Shown here piece after piece: positions 1-9,647 of a stretch of 64,000 nucleotides of DNA. Origin of the DNA: Streptomyces sp. TRM70350. GTDB taxonomy: Bacteria > Actinomycetota > Actinomycetes > Streptomycetales > Streptomycetaceae. Position 1 is the stretch's first letter. Each line of letters opens with the position of its first letter. A program made the translations under genes and the position numbers. Where the stretch lies: the NCBI RefSeq assembly GCF_019219825.1, contig NZ_JAHUXH010000001.1:434001-498000 (forward strand), in the 5' to 3' direction. The notes under the pieces were generated by a model. The model did no database searches. It was given only the letters and a program-made list of their open reading frames with translations, and had not been told where the DNA came from.

Positions 1-23
1 ACAGGGGTCCGCCTCCGATGCGC

Positions 24-1118
24 TCAGTCGACACGGACGGACGCCACGTCCTGCGCCTCCTCCGCGCCCCGCTGCTGCGGAATCACCACCGCGCCCTGCT
101 GCAACGACACCGTCCGCGTGGGCGCCGGGATGCGGATGCCCTCGGCCCGGTACCGCTTGTGCAGCCGCTTGATGAACTCGTGCTTGATCCGGTACTGGTC
201 GCTGAACTCACCCACCCCCAGGATGATCGTGAACCCGATCCGGGAGTCGCCGAAGGTGTGGAAGCGGACCGCCGGCTCGTGGTCCGGGACGGCGCCGTCG
301 ATCTCGTTCATCACCTCGGCGATGACCTCCAGGGTCACCCGCTCGACGTGCTCCAGGTCGCTGTCGTAGGCCACCCCCGCCTGGACCAGGATCGTCAACT
401 GCTCCTCGGGCCGGTTGTAGTTGGTCATGTTCGTCCCCGCGAGCTGCCCGTTGGGGATGATGACCAGGTTGTTGGAGAGGTTGCGGATGGTGGTCTGCCG
501 CCAGTTGATGTCCGTGACGTAGCCCTCCTCGCCGCTGCTCAGCCGGATGTAGTCACCGGGCTGGACGGTCTTCGAGGCGAGGATGTGGATGCCCGCGAAG
601 AGGTTCGCGAGGGTGTCCTGCAGGGCGAGGGCGACGGCCAGACCGCCGACGCCGAGGGCGGTGAGCAGCGGCGCTATGGAGATGCCCAGCGTCTGCAGCA
701 TCACCAGGAAGCCGATCGCCAGGACCGCGACCCGGGTGATGTTGACGAAGATCGACGCCGAGGCGGCGACTCCGGAGCGGGACTGGGCGACCGTACGCAC
801 CAGCGCGGCGACGGCCCGGGCCGCGGACACCGACACGACGAGGATGAACAGCACGGTCAGGGACTGGTTGACGTGGTGCTGGACGGTCCGGGTCAGCGGC
901 AGCACCGCTCCGGCGGCCGCCGCGCCGCCCACGATCGCCGCCCACGGCACCACGGTCCGCAGGGCGTCGACGATGACGTCGTCGCCGCTCCAGCGGGTCC
1001 GCAGGGCGTGCTTGCCCAGCCAGCGCAGCAGCATCCGCAGCAGGAACGCCGCCAACAGGCCCGCCGCCAGCGCGATTCCGGCGAGGATGAGGTCGTCCAC
1101 GGTCAGCGCGCGGGTCAC
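24..1118 (-). CDS. MscS-family mechanosensitive ion channel
   Basis: A 364-residue small-conductance mechanosensitive channel of the inner membrane, which would release solutes during osmotic down-shock. The N-terminal third holds several hydrophobic helices (about residues 10-35, 55-80, 85-110 and 125-185). The last is followed by the family's pore-lining glycine/alanine-rich stretch (ALGVGGLAVALALQDTLANL, about 155-174). The beta domain (DINWRQTTIRNLSNNLVIIPN region) and the alpha/beta C-terminal domain follow. The length is normal for the short MscS type. The start is a GTG reading V/M-T-R-A-L-T. It lies downstream of a strong terminator hairpin and is probably monocistronic. Confidence 0.9.
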   Translation of the reverse strand: MTRALTVDDLILAGIALAAGLLAAFLLRMLLRWLGKHALRTRWSGDDVIVDALRTVVPWAAIVGGAAAAGAVLPLTRTVQHHVNQSLTVLFILVVSVSAARAVAALVRTVAQSRSGVAASASIFVNITRVAVLAIGFLVMLQTLGISIAPLLTALGVGGLAVALALQDTLANLFAGIHILASKTVQPGDYIRLSSGEEGYVTDINWRQTTIRNLSNNLVIIPNGQLAGTNMTNYNRPEEQLTILVQAGVAYDSDLEHVERVTLEVIAEVMNEIDGAVPDHEPAVRFHTFGDSRIGFTIILGVGEFSDQYRIKHEFIKRLHKRYRAEGIRIPAPTRTVSLQQGAVVIPQQRGAEEAQDVASVRVD

Positions 1119-1200
1119 CGGTCACCTCCGGAGAAACGGTTTGTGGCGTACCGGATGTGAAGTCGCGTCACGTTCTCACCTGCTCGAAGACGGGATGTGC

Positions 1201-1234
1201 GATCGCGCCGGCCACCACGCGGGTCGGCGCGATC
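1201..1234. terminator. Perfect hairpin between permease and mscS genes
   Basis: A perfect 10-bp inverted repeat (GATCGCGCCG ... CGGCGCGATC) with a 14-nt loop, 62 to 95 bases past the stop codon of the minus-strand permease and just before the mscS start. There is no T-tract, which is usual for Streptomyces terminators. Confidence 0.65.
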
Positions 1235-1295
1235 GCTCATCCTGCCGTATCCGGCACGCCGGTTCGTACCTGGCCCGGTGGCCGGATCGCGCGGC

Positions 1296-2807
1296 TCAGA
1301 CGATTCCCTCGGCCATTTCGGCCTGTTCCCGGTCCGATCCGTACGCGGCGGTGGTGGGTGTTCCGTACGAACGGCGGGCGACGTACCACCACGCGGTGGC
1401 GAGGACGAGTACGACGACCAGGGCCACGGAGGCGTAGTTCATCGTGTCGACCGTCACCGGAGAGGACTGCGGCAGGCAGAACAGCACGGTCACGCAGGCC
1501 ACCCACCCGACCGCGATCCAGCCGATCGGCCTGCTCCACCGGCCCAGGTGCCAGGGCCCCGGCCGGAACCGGTCGCCCGCGCGCAGCCGCAGGAACACGG
1601 GGATGACGTAGGCGGGCGTGATCCCGATGACGTTGATGGCGGTGACCGCACCGTACGCCGTCGCCGAGTACAGGGACGGCAGCGCGAGCAGGCAGGCGAC
1701 GCCCACCGACAGCCAGACGGCGGCCACCGGGGTCTGGGTGCGGCGGCTGACCTTGCGCCACAGGTTCGAGCCGGGCAGGGCCCGGTCGCGGCTGAACGCG
1801 AACACCATCCGGCTGGCCGCGGCGACCTCGGCGTTGCCGCAGAACAGCTGGGCGACGATCACGACCAGCAGCAGCGCGCTCGCGCCGTCGGTGCCGAGGC
1901 CGTCGAGCAGGATCTGCGCGGGCGGCACCCCGGTCTCGCTGGCCCGCGTGGCGGCGTAGTCCTGGATGGCGAAGGTCAGACCGGCGAGCAGGACGAAACC
2001 GGCGATCCAGGAGACCCAGATGGCCCGGACGATGCCGCGTGCCGCCGACACCGAGGCGTTGGCGGTCTCCTCGGAGAGGTGGGCGGAGGCGTCGTAGCCG
2101 GAGAAGGTGTACTGCGCGAGCAGCAGGCCGATCGCGGCGACGTAGACCGGGTTCTCCCAGCCGGTCTCGTTGACGAACTCGGTGAAGACGAAGGACGGCG
2201 ACTGGTGGTGGTCGGGGACGATCGCCAGCGCGCCGACGATCAGCGCGACACCGGCGAGGTGCCACCACACGCTGATCGAGTTGAGCACGCTCACCAGGCG
2301 GACGCCGAACAGGTTCAGCGTGGCGTGCAGCAGCAGGATCACCAGGAAGATGAGGAACGTCTTCTCCGGCGTCGGCTCGAAGCCCCACTGGAGGTTCAGG
2401 AACGCGCCCGTGAACAGGGCGGCCCCGTAGTCGATGCCCGCGATCGCGCCGAGCAGGCCGAGCAGGTTCAGCCAGCCCGTGTACCACCCCCAGCGGCGGC
2501 CACCGAGCCGGTCGGCCATGTAGTACAGGGCGCCCGACGTGGGATACGCGCTGGTCACCTCCGCCAGTGCGAGCCCCACGCACAGCACGAACAGACCGAC
2601 CCCGGCCCAGCCCCACAGCATCACCGCGGGACCGCCCGCGCCCATGCCGAAGCCGTACAGGGTCATGCAGCCGGACAGGATCGAGATCACCGAAAAGCTG
2701 ATCGCGAAGTTGCCGAAGCCGCCCATACGGCGGGCGAGCACCGGTGTGTAGCCGAGTTCGCGCAGGCGCTGTTCCTCGTCCTGCGGCGGGAGGGCGTTGC
2801 TGGACAT
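1296..2807 (-). CDS. APC-superfamily amino acid permease
   Basis: A 503-residue polytopic transporter with about 12 hydrophobic segments and the APC N-terminal signature (LGYTPVLARRMGGFGNFAISF, around residues 18-38), followed by glycine-rich helix 1. It resembles GABA/choline/amine permeases of the APC family (AAT/ACT group), so it probably imports an amino acid or amine by proton symport. The substrate cannot be told from sequence. ATG 2807 is preferred over an in-frame start at 2828 because it has a GAAGGG ribosome site 5-6 bases upstream. It lies 33 bp after the unknown gene at 2841-3827 and is probably co-transcribed with it. Confidence 0.88.
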   Translation of the reverse strand: MSSNALPPQDEEQRLRELGYTPVLARRMGGFGNFAISFSVISILSGCMTLYGFGMGAGGPAVMLWGWAGVGLFVLCVGLALAEVTSAYPTSGALYYMADRLGGRRWGWYTGWLNLLGLLGAIAGIDYGAALFTGAFLNLQWGFEPTPEKTFLIFLVILLLHATLNLFGVRLVSVLNSISVWWHLAGVALIVGALAIVPDHHQSPSFVFTEFVNETGWENPVYVAAIGLLLAQYTFSGYDASAHLSEETANASVSAARGIVRAIWVSWIAGFVLLAGLTFAIQDYAATRASETGVPPAQILLDGLGTDGASALLLVVIVAQLFCGNAEVAAASRMVFAFSRDRALPGSNLWRKVSRRTQTPVAAVWLSVGVACLLALPSLYSATAYGAVTAINVIGITPAYVIPVFLRLRAGDRFRPGPWHLGRWSRPIGWIAVGWVACVTVLFCLPQSSPVTVDTMNYASVALVVVLVLATAWWYVARRSYGTPTTAAYGSDREQAEMAEGIV

Positions 2808-2840
2808 GCGCACCCTTCGGGTAGGCAAACAGAAAGAAAT

Positions 2841-3827
2841 TCAGGGGCGGTGGGCCGCCGAGCGGCTGCGGGCCTGCAGGAACACGTCCACGGCCTGGGT
2901 GTGGTCGGACGGGCCGGACGTGCGATAAACCCAGGGCAGGGGCGCGTAGTACGGGCCGATCGCGTCGAACACCCGGGCCGCCTCCGGGAACTGCAGGGCG
3001 CCCCACAGCGCGTGGGCCAGGTGGTTGAGGTCGAGCGGGGAGCGCTCGGCGGCGGTGGTGAGCTCGAACCAGCTGTGGAACGCCCGGCGCGCCTCCCGGG
3101 TCGCGTCCTCGGCGACCCAGTGCAGGTCGAGGGCGGCGTCGTGGCCGCCCGCCCGCCGGTAGCGCTCGACCCGTACGTACAGCGGCAGGACGTGCAGCGC
3201 GGAGCCCGGCGGCGCCCCGTCGGCCGCCCACTGCGCGAAGCCGACCGCCTCCGCGAGCCGACCCGAGGCGACCCGTGCGAACAGGAACTGGAGCATGCGG
3301 TGGTGGGCCTCGCGGTTGTACGGGTCGCGCTTGCCGGCCTCCGCGAGGAGCCCCCAGGGGCCGGGCGGCAGCATCGGCTCCGGCGCCGGAACCCGGTGCT
3401 CGTCCCAGCGCTGCCCCCGGTCCAGCCGGGCCAGCGCCAGCAGGCAGACCCACGGCACCGGGTCGTGCGGGGAGGCGCGGGCCGCGGCGTCCGCGGCCAG
3501 CCAGGCCTCGTGCCACAGTTCCTGCGTACGGCGATGCTCCCCGCGGGCGGCGCGCAGCGCGCGTTCCACCGCGACCCGGGCGTGCATCACCACGGCCGGG
3601 ACGCTGTCCGGTTCCTCGGCGAGCCAGGCCCGCACCACGTCGGTGCCGGCCGCCGCGGCCGCCAGGACCTGGGTGCGCTGGGTCCACTGCCACCAGGACG
3701 AGGTCTCCGCGAGCAGCGTGCGCATCGACATCCAGCGTCCGGTGCGCACCTCCTGAAGGGCCGTGCGCAGCGCGGCGTCGGGTCCTGCCGGGTCGTAGGC
3801 GGGTCGTGCTCCGTCTCTGGCCATCAT
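2841..3827 (-). CDS. Unrecognised soluble protein, TPR-like helical
   Basis: About 328 residues, rich in Ala, Arg, Trp and Leu, with no signal peptide or membrane helix. The pattern of amphipathic helices (repeated A-x3-A-x2-A and WxxxAxxAA spacing) suggests a tetratricopeptide-like or alpha-solenoid fold. I do not recognise a catalytic motif. An upstream in-frame ATG at 3974 exists, but the extra 49 residues are Arg/Ser/Pro-rich and unlikely to be coding, so tandem ATGs at 3827/3824 are preferred. Operonic placement just ahead of an amino-acid permease is the only functional hint. Confidence 0.7.
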   Translation of the reverse strand: MMARDGARPAYDPAGPDAALRTALQEVRTGRWMSMRTLLAETSSWWQWTQRTQVLAAAAAGTDVVRAWLAEEPDSVPAVVMHARVAVERALRAARGEHRRTQELWHEAWLAADAAARASPHDPVPWVCLLALARLDRGQRWDEHRVPAPEPMLPPGPWGLLAEAGKRDPYNREAHHRMLQFLFARVASGRLAEAVGFAQWAADGAPPGSALHVLPLYVRVERYRRAGGHDAALDLHWVAEDATREARRAFHSWFELTTAAERSPLDLNHLAHALWGALQFPEAARVFDAIGPYYAPLPWVYRTSGPSDHTQAVDVFLQARSRSAAHRP

Positions 3828-3995
3828 CCGCCCGCCCCCTGCGACGGGTGGACGGGAACGGAAGGCTGGAGTAACAACAGGGCTCCCCCGAGCGGCGGTT
3901 GACAAGGTCATGTCTGGTCGGCGGTCACTATAGAGGCGGAGCTTCCGCGTTCTCCCCATGGTTTGGCGATCCATGAGCGCTTCCTCGTGTCACCG

Positions 3996-4024
3996 GTTCA
4001 CCATGTGAACTGACCGTCCGTCAG
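3996..4024. promoter_or_regulatory. Two abutting palindromes upstream of glycerol-type operon
   Basis: GTTCAC-CAT-GTGAAC (3996-4010) is a perfect 15-bp palindrome. It shares its last base with CTGAC-CGTCC-GTCAG (4010-4024), a second perfect inverted repeat. They lie in the divergent space between the minus-strand gene starting at 3827 and the kinase starting at 4098. The first resembles IclR/GylR-type or similar dimer sites and the second TetR-type sites. Neither assignment is proven. Confidence 0.5.
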
Positions 4025-4097
4025 CGGCGCTTGACGCGGTGTGGCGGCCGACGGCAGGCTGTCGAGCCGTGATCGCCCAGGAGCCGAAGGGGGCTCG

Positions 4098-5533
<1,436 letters not shown>

Positions 5534-5537
<4 letters not shown>

Positions 5538-5716
5538 CTCGGACGTATGACGTGGCGGTGGTCGGCGGGCGAGTGGTCGGTTGTGGGATCGCTCGTGAAT
5601 TCGCCCGGTGTCCGCGGCTGCGTATGGCCCTTGCTGAGGTGCGGGAGGATGTCGGTCGGGGCAGTTGCGAGGCCGACATTGTGGTTCGCCGGTTGCTCGG
5701 CGGGGCGTTCGTATGA
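5534..5716 (+). pseudogene. Mini-ORF 1: N-terminal FAD-binding fragment copy
   Basis: A 60-codon open frame matching the first 60 residues of the GlpA-like protein at 6071: the beta-alpha-beta Rossmann unit and nothing more. The dinucleotide motif is altered: GxGxxG has become G-G-R-V-V-G, so FAD binding is doubtful in this copy. Its ATG overlaps the kinase stop, and its stop overlaps copy 2. Whether it makes a peptide or only links the operon's translation is unknown. Confidence 0.75.
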
Positions 5717-5895
5717 CTTGGACGTGTGACGTGGCGGTGGTTGGCGCGGGGGTGGTCGGTTGTGCGATTGCCCGGGAATTCGCCCGGTGTCCGCGGCTGC
5801 GTATGGCCCTTGCCGAGGTGCGGGAGGATGTCGGTCGGGGCAGTTGTGAGGCCGACATTGTGGTTCGCCGGTTGCTCGGCGGGGCGTTCGTATGA
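5713..5895 (+). pseudogene. Mini-ORF 2: N-terminal FAD-binding fragment copy
   Basis: The second 60-codon copy, with an intact GAGVVG dinucleotide motif. It keeps the same length and the same ATGA junctions as its neighbours. The residues after about position 48 (SCEADIVVRRLLGGAFV) replace the parent's SSKANTAILHTGFDA. This is explained by base changes plus a small deletion that brings the stop into frame. Confidence 0.75.
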
Positions 5896-6074
5896 CTTGG
5901 ACGTGTGACGTGGCGGTGGTTGGCGCGGGGGTGGTCGGTTGTGGGATCGCTCGTGAATTCGCCCGGTGTCCGCGGCTGCGTATGGCCCTTGCTGAGGTGC
6001 GGGAGGATGTCGGTCGGGGCAGCTGCGAGGCCGACATTGCGGTTCATCGGCTGTTCGCCGGGATGCCCGTATGA
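5892..6074 (+). pseudogene. Mini-ORF 3: N-terminal FAD-binding fragment copy
   Basis: The third 60-codon copy, intact GAGVVG motif, ending two bases into the full gene's start codon (ATGA). Its final 30 bases align best of the three with the parent gene, apart from a gap of about 2 bp that creates the stop. This makes it the most parent-like end and suggests that the array grew from this side. Confidence 0.75.
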
Positions 6075-7447
6075 CCCGGACCTATGACGTGGCGGTCGTC
6101 GGCGCCGGAGTCGTCGGTAGCGCGATCGCCCGTGAACTCGCCCGGCACCCACAGCTGCGCGTCGCCCTTGTCGAGGCGCAGGACGACGTCGGTCAGGGCA
6201 GCTCCAAGGCCAACACCGCGATCCTGCACACCGGCTTCGACGCGGTCCCCGGCTCGCTGGAGGCACGGCTGGTGCGCGAGGGGGCGCACCTGCTCGCCGC
6301 GTACGCCGCCGAGTCCGGCATCCCCGTCGAACCCGTCGGCGCCCTGCTCGTCGCCTGGGACGAGGAACAGCTCGCCGCCCTGCCCCGCCTCGCCGAGAAG
6401 GCCGAGGCCAACGACTACCACGCCACCCGCCTGCTCGGCCCCACCGCACTGTACGAGCGCGAACCCCACCTCGGCCCCGGCGCGCTCGGCGCCCTGCACG
6501 TACCCGGAGAGTCGATCATCTGCCCCTGGACGACGACCCTGGCGTACGCCACCCAGGCCGTCCGGCACGGAGTCGACCTCCACCTCGACTCCCGCGTGGA
6601 GGGGGTCACTCGTCAGGACGGCACCCATGTGCTGACGACCAGCGGCGGCACCCTGCGGGCCCGCTGGCTGGTCAACGCGGCCGGACTGCACGCCGACACG
6701 CTCGACGCGCGCCTCGGGCACCGCGACTTCACGGTCACCCCGCGCCGCGGCCAGCTCATCGTCTTCGACAAGTTCGCCCGCACGCTGGTCAACCACATCC
6801 TGCTGCCCGTCCCCACCGCACTCGGCAAAGGCGTCCTGGTCGCCCCCACCGTCCACGGCAACGTCCTGCTCGGCCCCACCGCCGAGGACCTGGACGACAG
6901 ACGGGCCACCGGCTCCACCGCCGACGGACTCGCCGCCCTGCGCGCCCAGGGCCGCCGCATCCTCCCCGAACTGCTCGACGAGGAGGTGACCGCCGTCTAC
7001 GCGGGCCTGCGCGCCGCCACCGAGCACGACGACTACCGCATCCGCGCCCACCCCGCCCAGACGTACGTCACCGTCGGCGGCATCCGCTCCACCGGCCTGA
7101 CGGCGTCGCTCGCGATCGCCTCGCATGTCACCGGCCTGCTGACCGAGGCAGGCCTCGACCCGGGCCCCGTCCGGGAGTTGAAGCCGGTGGAGATGCCCAA
7201 CCTCGGCGAGGCCTTCCCACGCCCCTACCAGCGCCCCGACCTCATCGCGGCCGACCCGCAGTACGGCACCCTCGTCTGCCACTGCGAGCGCGTCTCCCGC
7301 GGCGAGATCCGCGACGCCCTCGCGAGTACCATCCCGCCGCGCACCCTCGACGGACTGCGCCGCCGCACCCGCGCCCGGGCGGGCCGCTGCCAGGGCTTCT
7401 ACTGCGGGGCGGCGGTACGGCAGCTGCTGGAGGAGGCCCGGCCATGA
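6071..7447 (+). CDS. GlpA-like FAD-dependent dehydrogenase with BFD [2Fe-2S] domain
   Basis: A 458-residue flavoprotein of the DAO/GlpA type: an N-terminal Rossmann motif (VVGAGVVG, residues 9-16), a central substrate domain, and a C-terminal BFD-like iron-sulfur domain with cysteines in CHCERVSRGEI (about 399-409) and GRCQGFYCGAAV (about 437-448). This is the architecture of anaerobic glycerol-3-phosphate dehydrogenase subunit A. With the upstream kinase and the downstream flavoprotein it would oxidise sn-glycerol-3-phosphate to DHAP. The third partner usual in this type (a small DUF1667 protein) is not present. It overlaps both neighbours by ATGA. Confidence 0.85.
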   Translation: MTRTYDVAVVGAGVVGSAIARELARHPQLRVALVEAQDDVGQGSSKANTAILHTGFDAVPGSLEARLVREGAHLLAAYAAESGIPVEPVGALLVAWDEEQLAALPRLAEKAEANDYHATRLLGPTALYEREPHLGPGALGALHVPGESIICPWTTTLAYATQAVRHGVDLHLDSRVEGVTRQDGTHVLTTSGGTLRARWLVNAAGLHADTLDARLGHRDFTVTPRRGQLIVFDKFARTLVNHILLPVPTALGKGVLVAPTVHGNVLLGPTAEDLDDRRATGSTADGLAALRAQGRRILPELLDEEVTAVYAGLRAATEHDDYRIRAHPAQTYVTVGGIRSTGLTASLAIASHVTGLLTEAGLDPGPVRELKPVEMPNLGEAFPRPYQRPDLIAADPQYGTLVCHCERVSRGEIRDALASTIPPRTLDGLRRRTRARAGRCQGFYCGAAVRQLLEEARP

Positions 7448-8403
7448 CGGACGTACGGCAGGTCGACGTGCTTGTCGTCGGCGCGGGCCCCGCCGGACTC
7501 ACCACCGCCGCCCGGCTGGCTGCCGCCGGGGCGGGCCGGGTGGAGGTGCTGGAGCGGGAGCAGCGGGCGGGCGGAGTGCCACGGCACTGCGCGCACGGCG
7601 GCTTCGGCACCTGGCTGCGTCCGCTGACCGGTCCGCAGTACGCCCGCCTGCTCACCGCCGCCGCCGTACGCGCCGGAGCGGTCGTCCGCACCGGCGTGAC
7701 CGCTCTGGACTGGGCGGGCCCGCTGACCCTGGCGACGGTCGGCCCGCACGGCCCCGAGACGATCACCGCGAGGGCGATCGTGCTGGCCACCGGTGCCCGT
7801 GAACGCCCCCGCAGCGCGCGGCTGGTGCCCGGCACCCGCCCGGCCGGTGTCTACACCACGGGCGAACTCCAGCAGGCGGTCCACCTGTACGAGCAGCCGA
7901 TCGGCAGCCGGGCCGTGGTGGTCGGCGCGGAGGACGTCTCCTACGCGGCCGCGGGCACCGTACGGGCCGCCGGTGCCCGGGTCGTCGCCATGGTCACCGA
8001 CCTGCCCGCCCCACGGACCGCGCCCGCCCGGACCCTCGACGCCCGCCTCCGCCGGGGCATCCCGCTCCTCACCCACACCGGCGTCACCGAACTCCTCGGC
8101 CACGGCCGCCTGTCCGGCGTCCGGGTGCGCCACCGCGACGGCCGTACGACGGTCCTGCACTGCGACACCGTGGTGTTCACCGGCGACTTCGTCCCCGACC
8201 ACGAACTGGCCCGGCGTGGCGGCCTCGCCCTGGACCCCGCCACCCGCGGCCCCGCCGTCGACGGCGCCCTGCGCACCTCACGCCCCGGCGTGTTCGCCGT
8301 CGGCAACGTCGTGCACGCCGTGGAGCGCGCCCCGGCCGTGTCCCGCGAGGGCGTGCGCGCGGCAACCGCGATCTTGTCGGACCTCGGCCTCACTGCTCCG
8401 TGA
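7444..8403 (+). CDS. FAD/NAD(P)-dependent oxidoreductase, GlpA partner
   Basis: A 319-residue pyridine-nucleotide-disulfide-type flavoprotein. Its FAD Rossmann motif is VVGAGPAGL (about residues 10-18), with an ATGARERPR segment near 117 and a second dinucleotide-binding region (VVVGAEDVSYAAA, about 158-170). A conserved C-terminal GVFAVGN motif (about 285) closes the FAD site. The redox-active CxxC of thioredoxin reductases is absent. It overlaps the GlpA-like gene by ATGA and probably forms the NAD(P)-reducing half of that complex. Its last codons sit inside a repeat unit shared with the convergent enoyl-CoA hydratase gene. Confidence 0.8.
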   Translation: MTDVRQVDVLVVGAGPAGLTTAARLAAAGAGRVEVLEREQRAGGVPRHCAHGGFGTWLRPLTGPQYARLLTAAAVRAGAVVRTGVTALDWAGPLTLATVGPHGPETITARAIVLATGARERPRSARLVPGTRPAGVYTTGELQQAVHLYEQPIGSRAVVVGAEDVSYAAAGTVRAAGARVVAMVTDLPAPRTAPARTLDARLRRGIPLLTHTGVTELLGHGRLSGVRVRHRDGRTTVLHCDTVVFTGDFVPDHELARRGGLALDPATRGPAVDGALRTSRPGVFAVGNVVHAVERAPAVSREGVRAATAILSDLGLTAP

Positions 8404-8847
8404 ACATGCCGTGCCGCCCGGCCCTCGCGGTGAAGCGGGCGGCACCGTGCAGGCGGTCGGCTGGCGCGCCGGTGTCGTGGCCTGCGAGGGCGTGTGCGTG
8501 ACCGCCGGCGTGCTGTCGGATGGCGGGTCTCATGGGTCCGTGAACGTGCTGTGCCGCCGGGTCGCCGTGGTGAAGCGGGTGGCGTCGTCCAGGCTCTCGA
8601 CCGGTGTCCTTGTGCCGTGGTCGGGTCTCGGTCTTATTGGTCCGTGAAGGTGTGGTGCTGCCGGGTCGCGGTGGTGAAGCGGGTGGCGTCGTCCAGGTTC
8701 TCGACCGGTGTCCTTGTGCCGTGGTCGGGTCTCGGTCTTATTGGTCCGTGAAGGTGTGGTGCTGCCGGGTCGCGGTGGTGAAGCGGGTGGCGTCGTCCAG
8801 GTTCTCGACCGGCGCTCCGGTGCCGTGGTCAGACCTCGGCCTCATGG
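8397..8847 (-). repeat. Tandem C-terminal echoes of the enoyl-CoA hydratase gene
   Basis: Units start at 8397 (140 bp), 8537 (104 bp), 8641 (104 bp) and 8745 (103 bp), each opening TCCGTGAA(C/G). Read on the minus strand, each encodes a variant of the last ~25 codons of the enoyl-CoA hydratase at 8829, with a stop near the same place: the gene ends ..ARFAAGAGRHGTFTDHEAEV, and the unit at 8641 reads ..DATRFTTATRQHHTFTDQ-stop. Units at 8537 and 8641 are almost identical. The first unit also repeats the end of the plus-strand oxidoreductase. No unit has a start codon or ribosome site. Confidence 0.88.
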
Positions 8848-9605
8848 TCCGTGAACGTGCCGTGCCGCCCGGCCCCCGCGGCGAAGCGGGCGGCGCCCTC
8901 CAGGCTGTCCGTCAGCACGCCCATGCCGTGGCGGAGTTCGCCGCGCATCGCCGCCCGCTCGTCCAGGCCGTCCTGCTCCCGGACCGAGGCGCGGTCGGCG
9001 CGCACGCAGGCCTGGGGGAAGCGGGCGATCGTGGCGGCGAGTTCCTCGGCCTCGGCGCGGGCGCGGCCGGTGGGGACCAGGCGGTTGGCGAGGCCGATGG
9101 CGTAGGCCTCGCGGGCGGGCACCGGACGTCCGGTGAGGATCATGTCCAGGGCGCGGCCGGTGCCGATCAGCCGGGGGAGCCGCACCGTACCACCGTCGAT
9201 CAGCGGGACGCCCCAGCGGCGGCAGAACACCCCGAAGACGGCGTCCTCCTCGGCGACCCGCAGATCGCACCACAGCGCCAGCTCCAGGCCGCCCGCGACG
9301 GCGTGCCCCGCCACGGCGGCGATCACCGGCTTGGTCAGCCGCATGCGGGTCGGCCCCATCGGCCCGTCGCCGTCCTCGGCGACCCGGTTGCCGCGCTCGG
9401 TGCCGATCGCCTTGAGGTCCGCCCCCGCGCAGAACGTGCCGCCCTCACCCCACAGCACCGCCACCCGCGCCTCGTCGTCGGCCTCAAACTCGCGGAAGGC
9501 CGCGGCGAGTTCGGCCGCCGTCGGGCCGTCCACCGCGTTGCGGGCCTCGGGGCGGGCGAGGACGACCGTGGTGACATGCTGCTGACGCTCGACGCGGACC
9601 GGCAT
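8829..9605 (-). CDS. Crotonase-fold enoyl-CoA hydratase/isomerase
   Basis: A 258-residue crotonase-superfamily protein, likely acting on an enoyl-CoA in fatty-acid or aromatic degradation. The oxyanion-hole segments are FCAGADLKAIG (about residues 59-69) and AVAGHAVAGGLELAL (about 97-111), and the LPRLIGTGRALDMILTG signature lies near 138-154. The first catalytic Glu position of classical crotonases is occupied by WCDLRVAEEDAVFG, a typical hydratase/isomerase context. ATG 9605 has a GAAGGGGGCTCCACC leader. The in-frame ATG at 9638 is not needed. The gene's 3' end has been duplicated downstream several times. Confidence 0.87.
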   Translation of the reverse strand: MPVRVERQQHVTTVVLARPEARNAVDGPTAAELAAAFREFEADDEARVAVLWGEGGTFCAGADLKAIGTERGNRVAEDGDGPMGPTRMRLTKPVIAAVAGHAVAGGLELALWCDLRVAEEDAVFGVFCRRWGVPLIDGGTVRLPRLIGTGRALDMILTGRPVPAREAYAIGLANRLVPTGRARAEAEELAATIARFPQACVRADRASVREQDGLDERAAMRGELRHGMGVLTDSLEGAARFAAGAGRHGTFTDHEAEV

Positions 9606-9647
9606 GGTGGAGCCCCCTTCGTTTCCTCGGGGCAGCACGCTACTGGC

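Noticed and set aside
1197-3902. 901-codon plus-strand open frame across the permease and its neighbour
   Set aside because: Composition is His/Gln/Gly/Arg-rich with no domain. It is antisense to two genes with clear protein character. Long antisense frames are expected at this GC content.
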